A DNA stretch of 64,000 nucleotides from Pannonibacter sp051860505. GTDB taxonomy: Bacteria > Pseudomonadota > Alphaproteobacteria > Rhizobiales > Stappiaceae. A program made the position numbers and the translations under genes. Under the pieces are notes generated by a model. The model did no database searches and was not told where the DNA came from. It was given only the letters and a program-made list of their open reading frames with translations. The stretch lies in contig NZ_JBHYDX010000020.1 of NCBI RefSeq assembly GCF_051860505.1, positions 25,731-89,730 of the forward strand. Direction: 5' to 3'. Below, piece by piece: positions 32,882 through 41,153 of the stretch (the first letter of the stretch is position 1; each line of letters opens with the position of its first letter).

Positions 32882-34210
32882 TCAGCTGGCAGCCGGGCCG
32901 ACGGTGACGACCAGAGGTGCCGCGTTTTCCAGCAGGCGCTTGGCGACGCGCTTGACGTCATCGAGGGTCACCGCCTCGATCTCGGCATTGCGCCGGTCGA
33001 AATAGTCGATGCCGAGCCCGGATGTCTTCAGGGCAACGAGTTGCCGGGCGATCTTGCTGGAGGTGTCGAAACGCAGGGCATAGGAGCCAGTGAGGAAGGC
33101 CTTGGCCTTGGCCAGTTCCTCTTCCGTCGGGCCTTCTTCTGCCATCCGGCGGAACTGCGCCAGGATGATGTCCAGCGTTTCGCCGGCCCGGTCCGCACGG
33201 GTCGCCGCCGAGGCGAACAGCAGCCCGGTGCGGGCATAGGGCACGAGAGAGGACCCCGCCCCATAGGAAAGGCCGCGTTTCTCGCGCACCTCTTCATAGA
33301 GCCACGAAGTGAAGCTGCCACCGCCCAGGATGTGATCCATGACAAAGGCCGCCTGGAAGTCCTTGTCGTCGCGTTTCAGGCCGGGCACACCGATGAGGAT
33401 CGTGGTCTGCGGCACATCCATGGTCCGGGCAATGCGCTCACCGGTCTTCGCCGTCACGTCGGCCACCGGCGGCAGGCTGCCTTTCTCCGGCAGGGCGCCG
33501 AACACCGTGTCGAGCAACGGTGCCAGCGTCTTGGCGTCGATCGCCCCGACAACGCCGATCACCAGCCCTTCACGAACGAACAATTTCTCACGCTGCGCCT
33601 TCAGGTCCTCGGGCGTCAGCGCGGTCATGCTTTCAAGGGTGCCATCGCCCGGACGGGCATAGGGATGGCCGGGGAAGGCCGCTTCCATGAAGCTGCGCGA
33701 GGCAACCGCATCCGGATCCTCCTCGGCCTGCTTCAGGCTGGCGAGGATCTGCGCCCGCATACGCTCGACTGCATCTGCATCAAAGCGCGGCGCGTTGACA
33801 GCAAGGCGCAGCATCTCGAAGGCCTCGTCGCGCGTGCCAGTCAGGGTGCGCAAGCTGCCATAGGTCTGGTCACTGCCGGCGTCAAAGCTGACGCTGATCG
33901 CCAGCTCTTCCATCCGCGCCTGGTAAGCAGCCGAATCGAGATCGCCCGCCCCTTCATTGAGCGAGGCAGCCATCAGCGAGGCGGCGCCCTCCTTGCCGGC
34001 AGGATCCTGCGCCGATCCGTTATTGAAAGCGAAGTTGACGGCGATGATCGGCAGGGTCTGGTCTTCCACCAGCCAGGCCTCGACGCCGCCGGGGCTGATA
34101 ACGCGCTGGATTGTGGTGGCCAGTGCCGGCCAACCACCGGCGATCAGCAGCGCGGATCCGACAAAGGCGATGCGGGCCGGCCGCTTCAGAAAATCAAGGG
34201 AATGAAACAT
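32882..34210 (-). CDS. M16 peptidase-like protein, inactive partner
   Basis: A 442-residue exported protein of the M16 (pitrilysin/PqqL) family with an N-terminal hydrophobic signal (IAFVGSALLIAGGWPALA). The HxxEH zinc motif expected near residue 80 is absent; the region reads KEGAASLMAASLNEGAG. The C-terminal half keeps the conserved LYEEVREKRGLSYGAGSS segment that helps bind substrate. It follows the active M16 gene by 25 bases, so the two should form a heterodimer with one zinc site, as in mitochondrial processing peptidase and related bacterial pairs. Confidence 0.9.
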   Translation of the reverse strand: MFHSLDFLKRPARIAFVGSALLIAGGWPALATTIQRVISPGGVEAWLVEDQTLPIIAVNFAFNNGSAQDPAGKEGAASLMAASLNEGAGDLDSAAYQARMEELAISVSFDAGSDQTYGSLRTLTGTRDEAFEMLRLAVNAPRFDADAVERMRAQILASLKQAEEDPDAVASRSFMEAAFPGHPYARPGDGTLESMTALTPEDLKAQREKLFVREGLVIGVVGAIDAKTLAPLLDTVFGALPEKGSLPPVADVTAKTGERIARTMDVPQTTILIGVPGLKRDDKDFQAAFVMDHILGGGSFTSWLYEEVREKRGLSYGAGSSLVPYARTGLLFASAATRADRAGETLDIILAQFRRMAEEGPTEEELAKAKAFLTGSYALRFDTSSKIARQLVALKTSGLGIDYFDRRNAEIEAVTLDDVKRVAKRLLENAAPLVVTVGPAAS

Positions 34211-34235
34211 GGGGCGGTCCTTCTCGGGATCAGGG

Positions 34236-35666
34236 TCAGGACTTTTGTCCGGCCGGCGTGACGACGCTGGCCGAAGGCTTCAGGAGATGATCCTGGTCCG
34301 GCGGCGTCAGATAGCCCGTAATCGGGTCGGCACTGAGATAGGCTTTTGCAACTGCCTGGATGTCGGCAGCGGTCACGGCAGAGATCTGGGCCGGCCAGGT
34401 CTGGACGTCCTCGATGCTCTGGCCACTGGTCAGGGCTGACCCAAACAGGCGGGCGAGACCCATCTGGCTGTCCTGCGCATAAATCGCCGAGGAAACGAGG
34501 CTGTGCTTGGCCCGCTTGAGTTCGTCCTCGCCGATGCCGTTTGCGGCAATGTCACGGATCGCTGCTGTAAACTCGGCCTCAAGGTCCGCAAGGGTCGCCT
34601 CGCCACGTGGTGAGCCATAGAGCATGAAACGGGTGTTATCGAGCGCGGTGTCGAGGTAATAGGCGCCAATACTGACGGCAATCTGCTTGTCGAGAAATGC
34701 CGACTGGTACAGCCGGCTCGTCGGCCCGCCGCCGAGGATCTGCGCCAGCAGTTCCAGCGCTTCCGGCTCGTTTGCCTTGCCCGTCGCCTGGCTGGGAACC
34801 AGCCAGGTCCAGGAAACCGTCGGCTGACGCACACGCTCGTCTTCCAGATGCACCGACCGGCGGCCGGCGAGCGGGGGCTCGGCCGGGCGCAGACGGGCTT
34901 CCGGTTCTGCCCGGCGCTCCACCTGGCCATAAGTCGCCTCGGCGAGCTTGCGCACCTCATCGGCATCAACGTCCCCGGCGACCACGAGAACGGCATTGTT
35001 GGGCGTGTAGAACCGGTCGTAGAAGTCGATGGCCGACTTGCTGTTCAGCGCCTCGATCTCGCTCTGCCAGCCGATCACCGGTGAACCATAGGGGTGGTTG
35101 ACATAGGTCACTGCCGAGAGCGCCTCCTGCAGGCGCGAGGACGGATCGCTGTCGACCCGCATGCGTCGTTCCTCCAGCACCACATCGCGTTCCGGAGCAA
35201 CGACCTCGTCGGTGAGGACGAGGTTCTGCATCCGGTCGGCTTCCAGTTCCATCATCAGGGGCAGATGTTCCTTGGCCACGCGCTGGAAATAGGCCGTGTA
35301 ATCGTTGCTGGTGAAGGCATTTTCCTGGCCGCCGATGCTGGCAACCGTTGCCGAGAACTCGCCGTTGGGTCGTGTCTCGGTGCCCTTGAACATCAGGTGT
35401 TCCAGGAAATGCGCCACACCGGACTGACCGGCCGGCTCATCCGCAGCCCCGACCCTGTACCAGATCATATGGGTGACCACCGGCGCGCGGCGATCCGGGA
35501 TCACCACCACCTCAAGCCCGTTGGGCAGCGTGAAGTGGCTGAGATTGGCTGCAATGCGCGCCGGCTCGGTACCTTGCGCAAGGGCGATAGGGGCCAGCGG
35601 CGACAGCAGGGTAGCCGACAGGAGGGTTGCGGCAAGGCAACGGCGAAAGGCGGCGTTCATCCGCAT
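34236..35666 (-). CDS. M16-family zinc metallopeptidase, active partner
   Basis: A 476-residue exported insulinase-like peptidase. The zinc motif is HFLEH (His86, Glu89, His90) in SGVAHFLEHLMFKGTE. The signal peptide is LAATLLSATLLSPLAPIALA. QENAFTSNDYTAYFQRV and the second M16 domain follow. The ATG at 35666 is used; another two codons downstream is equally possible. It is first in a two-gene operon with the inactive partner. Confidence 0.93.
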   Translation of the reverse strand: MRMNAAFRRCLAATLLSATLLSPLAPIALAQGTEPARIAANLSHFTLPNGLEVVVIPDRRAPVVTHMIWYRVGAADEPAGQSGVAHFLEHLMFKGTETRPNGEFSATVASIGGQENAFTSNDYTAYFQRVAKEHLPLMMELEADRMQNLVLTDEVVAPERDVVLEERRMRVDSDPSSRLQEALSAVTYVNHPYGSPVIGWQSEIEALNSKSAIDFYDRFYTPNNAVLVVAGDVDADEVRKLAEATYGQVERRAEPEARLRPAEPPLAGRRSVHLEDERVRQPTVSWTWLVPSQATGKANEPEALELLAQILGGGPTSRLYQSAFLDKQIAVSIGAYYLDTALDNTRFMLYGSPRGEATLADLEAEFTAAIRDIAANGIGEDELKRAKHSLVSSAIYAQDSQMGLARLFGSALTSGQSIEDVQTWPAQISAVTAADIQAVAKAYLSADPITGYLTPPDQDHLLKPSASVVTPAGQKS

Positions 35667-35813
35667 GGATCTCGGTCTCCCGGTCTGGCGCAGCCGAAGC
35701 AGCTGCGCGCGCTCGAAACAATGGCGTGATCCTGAATATGGGCGGGCAAGAGGCAGCGCGAAGTTAAATTTTCGTCATCCGCCGGTTTTCCGTCCCAAGT
35801 CGCTGCGCGCCTT

Positions 35814-35923
35814 GATGGGGAAATGGAACATCCGCATCGTTCCGTCGGGTGGATCCTTGCATGCTCCTCGGATGGGGGCCTGGTCTGCCGGGATCCGGTG
35901 TCGGATCCAACGCTTTCCCCATC
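35814..35923. other. Structured inverted-repeat element upstream of slyX
   Basis: GATGGGGAAA (35814-35823) is perfectly complementary to TTTCCCCATC (35914-35923). Inside this 10-base-pair closing stem are a GGAAC/GTTCC hairpin and repeated self-complementary GGATCC sites able to pair with each other. It fills the middle of the 323-base gap between the divergent M16 and slyX genes; the rest of the gap shows no gene. It could be a structured RNA on either strand or a dispersed DNA palindrome. No terminator-like U tract follows on either strand. Confidence 0.4.
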
Positions 35924-35989
35924 TTGTCCTGACATGGAATTCGGCGTAGGCGATTTGCGGTCCAATCAAGTCAACACGCGGGAGCCGTC

Positions 35990-36193
35990 ATGATCGAAGA
36001 GCGGATCGAGAAGCTGGAAATCGACCTCGCCCACGCCAATCACACGATTGACGAGCTGAATGCCGTTGTCATCGAGCAGGGCAAGCAGATCGACCGGCTG
36101 ACGCGCAAGCTGATGGACATGACCGACCAGATCGAGGAACTGGTGGAAAGCGGCCTGCCGACCCACCGCGTCGACAAGCCGCCGCATTACTGA
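35990..36193 (+). CDS. slyX: SlyX family protein
   Basis: A 67-residue coiled-coil protein (IEKLEIDLAHANHTIDELN, then EQGKQIDRLTRKLMDM) ending in the typical PPHY. GGGAG precedes the ATG. Function unknown in this family despite its conservation. Single gene, divergent from the M16 pair. Confidence 0.93.
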   Translation: MIEERIEKLEIDLAHANHTIDELNAVVIEQGKQIDRLTRKLMDMTDQIEELVESGLPTHRVDKPPHY

Positions 36194-36247
36194 GCCAGAC
36201 ATTATGGCCCGGATTCAGGCCAGTCTCAGGTCTGTTTCAGGTCTGTT

Positions 36248-37261
36248 TCAGGCAGCCACGAAGCCGTTGATCATGGCGGCGATCACGCCAGCCTGGTTTG
36301 CCGTCACCTGCAGTGAGGCAAGATTGCGGTTGTAGACCGGGAAACTGCGGAAATAGTCGCGCGGATAATACTGGTCCCCGGCCTGGATCATCGGGCCAGT
36401 GACCGCCACCCCGTGCAGGCCCGGATAGGAAGCACGCTGCTGGAAAGTGCCGAGCCGGGTGAAGTTCGCCCAAATCGTGCCACCTGCCACATTGCCCGCC
36501 GGACTGGGATAGACTTGCGCCTGATAGTAGGCGCGGAGGTTGTTGACATCGATCAGACTGTGGCCGACATGCACATTCGCCCGGTCGTTCGGGATCAGGG
36601 CCAGGGCGTTCCCAAAGTTGTTACCGGTCGCCTGCGCCGTGGCAACCTGGTTGGCGGCAATGGGGAAATCCATCAGGCACAGGGGCCGATAGCGCTTGTT
36701 GACATCGCTGCCGAAAAAGGCGCTCTTCCAGCCGGAGCGCTTGAAGGCCCAGAACGTGCCGGCGAGATCACCTGCGGTGACATAGACGACGCGGGTCAGG
36801 CCGGTCACATTGCTGGCTGCATTGGCATTGACCAGTTCGTCGGTCGTGATCAACTGGGCAACGTTCTGAAGGGCCGCCAGGGTCTGCGCGAAATCGGTTC
36901 CCGAAACTCCCAGCCGCACATAGACATAGTATTTGCTCTTGTAGACCGGGTCAGCCACCGCCTCCCAACTGCTCGACAGCGCGTTGCGCGGGTTCTGCAT
37001 ATCGCCCAGCAGACCAGCAACCGCGAAATACAGCCGCGTGCCGGCCGTGGTTGCAACAAAGCCATGCTCGTGCAGCGGCCGCAGCCGCAGCGTGTTGTTG
37101 CTGATCGCCGAGCCATAATAGACGCTTGGCATCTGCGCCGGCGTCAAAGCGAGGTGATTGAGATAATCTCCGGCATCCGCCGCCGGCTCGAGGCGTACCG
37201 TGCCGAAACCGGCGTTGTTTGCGTTGATCATCATCAGGCTGGGGTCGTCTTGTGCCGGCAT
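36248..37261 (-). CDS. Unrecognised 337-residue protein
   Basis: I do not recognise this family. The protein has no signal peptide, no membrane segment and no obvious enzyme motif. It is rich in Ala, Asn and Tyr. Distinct stretches are MMINANNAGFGTVRLEPAAD, SVYYGSAISNNTLRLRPL, YFAVAGLLGDMQNPRNAL, and near the end GDQYYPRDYFRSFPVYNRNL. The ATG at 37261 has GAGGA upstream, and codon use looks like that of the neighbours, so it is probably a real gene. It stands alone between slyX (convergent) and a DUF1275 gene on the same strand, 111 bases away. Confidence 0.7.
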   Translation of the reverse strand: MPAQDDPSLMMINANNAGFGTVRLEPAADAGDYLNHLALTPAQMPSVYYGSAISNNTLRLRPLHEHGFVATTAGTRLYFAVAGLLGDMQNPRNALSSSWEAVADPVYKSKYYVYVRLGVSGTDFAQTLAALQNVAQLITTDELVNANAASNVTGLTRVVYVTAGDLAGTFWAFKRSGWKSAFFGSDVNKRYRPLCLMDFPIAANQVATAQATGNNFGNALALIPNDRANVHVGHSLIDVNNLRAYYQAQVYPSPAGNVAGGTIWANFTRLGTFQQRASYPGLHGVAVTGPMIQAGDQYYPRDYFRSFPVYNRNLASLQVTANQAGVIAAMINGFVAA

Positions 37262-37372
37262 GGGCGGGTCCTCATGACTGCGGGAGGTTGCGCCTCCCGA
37301 TCTGGACAGGGTCATGAGTGGAGACGCGCGTTACGCGCGGCTGTGACGCCATGAAGGCACAAAGCGGACCGC

Positions 37373-38101
37373 TCAGCCTGGGGCCAATTCCGGGCGCTGC
37401 GCTGCAGCCATCACCAACAGGATCACAACCGGCAGCAGCAGGGCCCAGAACCCGAGATGCATCATGCCGAAGCCGGCCATCAGCCCCCCGCTGACGAAGG
37501 CCAGGATGACCTGCGCGTGCTGGATCGCCCGCGCCCGCGCATCGGTGACCTGGTCCGGTGCCGCGGGGGTTGTCGCGAGCCAGCCGGACACCAGTCCGGC
37601 TATCAGCCGCATTGTGTTGCCAGTCATGAAAGTGGTCGGGGCATGGTAGCTTAGCAGCTCGCTCATGATCACGTTCTGCAGCGACATGGCGAGGGTCGAG
37701 ATCACGACAGCAGCGATGGTCGCCATTGCAAGCGGGTGCTCCAGCGGCCCAGCCAGCAGGGCGACCAGCATGAAGCAAAGGAGGATCGCCGCCTCCAGCG
37801 TCAACAGCGGGGCAAGACGCAGGCGGCCGGCCGCCTTGAGACGAACAACCAGTTCATACCATCCAAGCGTTGCCGCGAAGAAGGTCGCAAGGACAACGAG
37901 TTTCAGCTTTGCATCATCCGGCAAGGTGAAGATTTCCGTGCACAGAACCACAAGCGTACCGGTGACAAAGGCAGTGAAGGTGTGAAACAGGCCCAGCACG
38001 CAGATGACGTCGACATAACAGGCGCAAAACGCCAGCATCATGGCCGCCGGAGGCTTCGCCGGATCAAACAGCCCAAGCTTGCCCGCCTGTTCACCACCCA
38101 T
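37373..38101 (-). CDS. DUF1275 (YoaK) membrane protein
   Basis: A 242-residue membrane protein with about six hydrophobic helices. The family motif is visible in YVDVICVLGLFHTFTAFVTGTL and again, by internal duplication, in APTTFMTGNTMRLIAGLV. GGGAGG lies before the ATG. Function of the family is not established; a transport role is likely. Confidence 0.88.
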   Translation of the reverse strand: MGGEQAGKLGLFDPAKPPAAMMLAFCACYVDVICVLGLFHTFTAFVTGTLVVLCTEIFTLPDDAKLKLVVLATFFAATLGWYELVVRLKAAGRLRLAPLLTLEAAILLCFMLVALLAGPLEHPLAMATIAAVVISTLAMSLQNVIMSELLSYHAPTTFMTGNTMRLIAGLVSGWLATTPAAPDQVTDARARAIQHAQVILAFVSGGLMAGFGMMHLGFWALLLPVVILLVMAAAQRPELAPG

Positions 38102-38216
38102 GCGCCAGTCCTCCCGCCGGTCGAATTGTCTGAAAGTGGCTTGGCGACGTTAAGGAGTTGTTGACCAGCTCGGGCAAGGCTCAAGAAAAGCTTGAGGATG
38201 TGGCCCGGTGAAGTTC

Positions 38217-38245
38217 TTGACCCAACTCAGTACTCATGGCATAAG
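38217..38245 (+). promoter_or_regulatory. Possible sigma-70 promoter
   Basis: TTGACC (38217-38222) and CATAAG (38240-38245) are separated by 17 bases in the 305-base gap between the divergent DUF1275 gene and a small gene at 38407. The -10 box is weak. Nothing else is seen in the gap. Confidence 0.3.
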
Positions 38246-38406
38246 CGCCCCATCATCAAGAGTAGGGCTGGCGCCCTCGCCAACCTGCCCGGCCGGGCAA
38301 GGTGGTCTCCGCAGAGGGATGTGGCTGGAAACTCGTTTCCGGCAACCAAGCGGTCCGGTACTACAATGCGCCAGTCCTCCTCGGGCAACCGATGGAGGAT
38401 TTTTTA

Positions 38407-38715
38407 ATGTCGAACGAGAGTAAGGCCATGACCGTTTCTCCCCTCCTTGTCGTTTCCGGGGTGCAGCCGGCTGACCTGGGCGTTTTTCCCGCCTATGACC
38501 AGCTGACCACCTCGGAGTTTTATGTCCTGCAGCGCCTGCGCCAGTTCAAACTGCGCTCAGTCCTGCGCCGTCCCCATGCGCCGCTGACCTCAGAGATGCG
38601 CAAGACCCGGATTGAAGGGCTCATGTCCCTGTGGAACTCCGGGTGTTCGAAAGCCATCGACGAAAATCTCTACGCCGATCTCGAGCGTCGCGCCCGGCAG
38701 ATCCTTCGCGGATAA
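38407..38715 (+). CDS. Small protein of unknown function (102 residues)
   Basis: A textbook GGAGG lies eight bases before the ATG at 38407, so translation is well supported. The protein has a basic, helical middle (YVLQRLRQFKLRSVLRRPHA) and a C-terminal helix ending RRARQILRG. No cysteine pair, signal or membrane segment. The frame continues upstream to 38302 without an RBS. Not recognised. Confidence 0.7.
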   Translation: MSNESKAMTVSPLLVVSGVQPADLGVFPAYDQLTTSEFYVLQRLRQFKLRSVLRRPHAPLTSEMRKTRIEGLMSLWNSGCSKAIDENLYADLERRARQILRG

Positions 38716-38891
38716 GCCGCACCAGACCCTTTTCCCAGATCAAGTCCGTTCCATTGCACGCTGCAAAGCGATGCGGGGCGACAGATGTTGCCGGGGCATG
38801 CCCCGGTAACCGGTAGCGGCTGCGCACCAGTTCGCCACAGCCACGACAGAGCCAGTGAAGGGGCGCCGGCCAGCCGCGCCCCAACTGGCCG

Positions 38892-39305
38892 TTATTCGAC
38901 TGCGGTTCCTTCCGGCGGTACCGGCACCGGCCGGCCGTCGTCATCCACGGCCACAAAAGTGAAGGTGGCTTCCGTGACCTTTTCCCGGCGGCCAAACCTG
39001 TGGCGCAACGCCCAGGCTTCCAGGTTGATTTCCATCGACGTGCGCCCGACCCGGCCGACGCGCGAATAGACGCAGAGCACATCGCCCACATGCACCGGCC
39101 GGATGAACTTCATCTTGTCGACTGCAATGGTCACCACACGGCATCCGGACCGTTGTCCGGCGGCAATGCCGCCGGCCAGATCCATCTGGGACAGCACCCA
39201 GCCGCCGAAAATATCGCCAGCGGCGTTGGTATCGGCCGGCATGGCCATTGTGCGCAGGGTCAGGTCGCCGCTCGGGGCTTCGGTTTCATCAGCGGCCACG
39301 GCCAC
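38892..39305 (-). CDS. YciA-type acyl-CoA thioesterase
   Basis: A 137-residue hotdog thioesterase with the YciA/BFIT signature: MAMPADTNAAGDIFGGWVLS, including the catalytic Asn and Asp, and VTIAVDKMKFIRPVHVGD. It hydrolyses short- to medium-chain acyl-CoAs. The start is the GTG at 39305 with GGAG seven bases upstream. It lies 39 bases after the Crp/Fnr gene on the same strand and may be co-transcribed with it. Confidence 0.92.
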   Translation of the reverse strand: MAVAADETEAPSGDLTLRTMAMPADTNAAGDIFGGWVLSQMDLAGGIAAGQRSGCRVVTIAVDKMKFIRPVHVGDVLCVYSRVGRVGRTSMEINLEAWALRHRFGRREKVTEATFTFVAVDDDGRPVPVPPEGTAVE

Positions 39306-39344
39306 GGCAGATCTCCATTTGAGGTGTCTTGATCGGGGGGAGGC

Positions 39345-40049
39345 TCAGAGCGTTGCGGCCTTTTGCAGGATTTCCGGTCTCTCCAGACAATAGTAGCCAG
39401 AGATCCGGGTGATCGTGCCAAGCCGCTTCCAGTCGTTGAGCACGCGGCTGACGTTCTCGCGCGCGGCTCCCGCCATGTTGGCGATTTCCGACTGGCTAAG
39501 CTTGTAGTGGATGAGGATACGGCCGTTGTCGAGCGGCTTGCCGAATGTCTCGGACAATTGCAGCAGCGTCTGAGCCACCCGGCCCGGCAGCGGCAGGAAC
39601 GAGCGGGCCGCCAGCACGTCGTTGGAATGGCGCAGCCGTTTGCCGACGATCGACAGCATATGCCGGTAAAGTTGCGGGTTTTCATCGGCGAAGCGCTCGA
39701 AGGCTTGCTTGTCGATGAAGGCAAGGCGCGCGGCCTTCAGGGCCGAGACGGTCGCCGAGCGCGGTCGGCCATCCAGCAGCGCCAGTTCGCCGACCAGATC
39801 GCCCGGCCCCAGCACGGCCAGCAGTTGTTCGTCCCCCTCGACCGAGAGGATCGACACCTTCAGCGACCCTTCCAGAATGGCATAGCAGCCATTGCCGGGA
39901 TCCCCCGCCTCGAACAGAATCGCCGCCGCATTGACCTTCATCGGCCGCGCCAGCTTGCTGAGCCCGTCTGCAAGTTCGCAGGGCAGGCCCTGCAAGGTGA
40001 AACTGTTTTCCAGAAAGCCAGCGAGATCCGCCACGGCTGATGCCCCCAC
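39345..40049 (-). CDS. Crp/Fnr-family transcriptional regulator
   Basis: A 234-residue regulator. The cyclic-nucleotide-binding domain has the phosphate-binding cassette GDLVGELALLDGRPRSATVS with the Arg-Ser pair typical of cAMP binders. The helix-turn-helix is LSQSEIANMAGAARENVSRV. It lacks the N-terminal cysteine cluster of Fnr, so it is more likely nucleotide- than oxygen-responsive. The GTG at 40049 is used; a GTG at 40034 with a G-rich upstream is also possible. A CRP-type box 48 bases upstream suggests autoregulation. Confidence 0.9.
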   Translation of the reverse strand: MGASAVADLAGFLENSFTLQGLPCELADGLSKLARPMKVNAAAILFEAGDPGNGCYAILEGSLKVSILSVEGDEQLLAVLGPGDLVGELALLDGRPRSATVSALKAARLAFIDKQAFERFADENPQLYRHMLSIVGKRLRHSNDVLAARSFLPLPGRVAQTLLQLSETFGKPLDNGRILIHYKLSQSEIANMAGAARENVSRVLNDWKRLGTITRISGYYCLERPEILQKAATL

Positions 40050-40096
40050 AGCACGTCTGTCATCGGCCAGCGTCAGGAGTGCCGGCCCCGCACTTC

Positions 40097-40112
40097 TGTG
40101 ACCTGTATCACG
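40097..40112. promoter_or_regulatory. CRP/FNR-type box
   Basis: TGTGA, six bases, then TCACG: nine of ten positions of the TGTGA-N6-TCACA consensus. It lies 48 bases upstream of the Crp/Fnr gene on one side. On the other side its centre (40104.5) is 41.5 bases before the predicted start of a small RNA at 40146, exactly the class II activation position. Confidence 0.65.
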
Positions 40113-40145
40113 TGCACTGTCTCAAACTCGGCCTATATGTACAAG

Positions 40146-40231
40146 CAGGGAAGCAACAGACCTCCGGCTTCCTCCAACGTCCGTCCAAAGGACAGGTACG
40201 AAAGGCAGCCCTTCCCCGCGGGCTGCTTTTT
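40146..40231 (+). ncRNA. Candidate Crp/Fnr-controlled small RNA
   Basis: On the plus strand of the gap between two minus-strand genes, a -10-like TATATG (40134-40139) is followed by about 86 bases ending in a Rho-independent terminator: GCAGCCC (40205-40211) paired with GGGCTGC (40220-40226) and TTTTT. No plus-strand gene feeds this terminator. Upstream of it, GGAAGC (40149-40154) pairs with GCTTCC (40167-40172), leaving CCTCC, an anti-Shine-Dalgarno motif, in the loop; a second CCTCC follows at 40171-40175, and GTCC/GGAC forms a small middle hairpin. This is the layout of Hfq-type trans-acting sRNAs in alphaproteobacteria. No coding frame of note. The -35 is poor, as expected for an activated promoter. 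Confidence 0.5.
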
Positions 40232-40242
40232 CGTTTGCAGGG

Positions 40243-41040
40243 TCAGTAGAGAAAGATGTCCTTCTCGGCGAGGGTATTGAAAAACGTCTGGCTCGCCAGC
40301 ACGCGCCTTTGCACCTCGCGCTGTTCCACCTGCGTCTGCCGCTCGAGCCGGCGCAGGCGGTCATCGGCTTCCCCGGGCCGGCAGACGACCACTGCCCTGT
40401 CCGGCAATCCATCGAAATGCAGCCGCAATGCTGCCTGCAACGCCGCCTCGTCCTCCAGATCCGGCAGCCGCGGTCCGCAGGGCAGCGTGTCAAGACCGTG
40501 CCGCGCCGCGAAGCGGGCAAACCGCCGCGCTTCCCAGCCATCGGCCTGAGGGTAAACCAGCAGCGGAAGGGGGGCGACAGACTGGTTCTCCAGCGCCGCC
40601 AGCAGCAGCCGCGCCACCGGGCGATGGCGTATCAGGCCGTTGCGCAGGGTGAGGAATTGCGGCGCCGCGCCCCAATAGTCCTGAAACCGCACAATCTGGG
40701 CCTCAAGTTCCGCGACAATCACTTCATCTGGCAGAAGCCCGGTCACAGACCTGCGCGCATACCAGGCTGGAGATTTGAAGGCCTCGCCGAACGTCGACAG
40801 CCAGCGCTGGCTCTGAGGCTTGAGGCCTGGCCCGCTGAGCACGGCCGTCAGCCCGACCAGGCCATGTCCGCCGACCTCGTCGGCCACCTCGCGCAAGGGC
40901 TTGTATTCGCGGGTCCACAGGTCAGATGCGACAAGACAGCCGACAGCGCTAAGTCGGCCCTTCGACAGAAGATCGCGCAATGCCCGGTCGATACCGAAGG
41001 CAAGGCCATAGTCGACCGCCGCAAGCGTGATCCGCTTCAT
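40243..41040 (-). CDS. ChbG/HpnK-like (YdjC fold) protein, probably inactive
   Basis: A 265-residue protein with the fold pattern of ChbG/HpnK carbohydrate deacetylases, beginning MKRITLAAVDYGLAFGIDRA. The family's metal-binding residues are degraded: the ADD motif reads AVD, the GLHL histidine is missing (GLVGLTAV), and the HxH block is replaced by LRNGLIRHRPVARLLL. It is probably not a deacetylase of the usual type. The position downstream of two glycosyltransferases suggests a role with glycosylated lipids. The RBS is a weak G run before the ATG at 41040. Confidence 0.7.
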   Translation of the reverse strand: MKRITLAAVDYGLAFGIDRALRDLLSKGRLSAVGCLVASDLWTREYKPLREVADEVGGHGLVGLTAVLSGPGLKPQSQRWLSTFGEAFKSPAWYARRSVTGLLPDEVIVAELEAQIVRFQDYWGAAPQFLTLRNGLIRHRPVARLLLAALENQSVAPLPLLVYPQADGWEARRFARFAARHGLDTLPCGPRLPDLEDEAALQAALRLHFDGLPDRAVVVCRPGEADDRLRRLERQTQVEQREVQRRVLASQTFFNTLAEKDIFLY

Positions 41041-41153
41041 GTCTGCCCCCACTCGCATGCCGCTGCGAGACCCCTGCCTTTCTGACTACGGCATTTCCAG
41101 GGGAAAAGGCAATGATTTCTGCAGGTTCAGGTCCAGGAGCCGCGCTACCCCTG

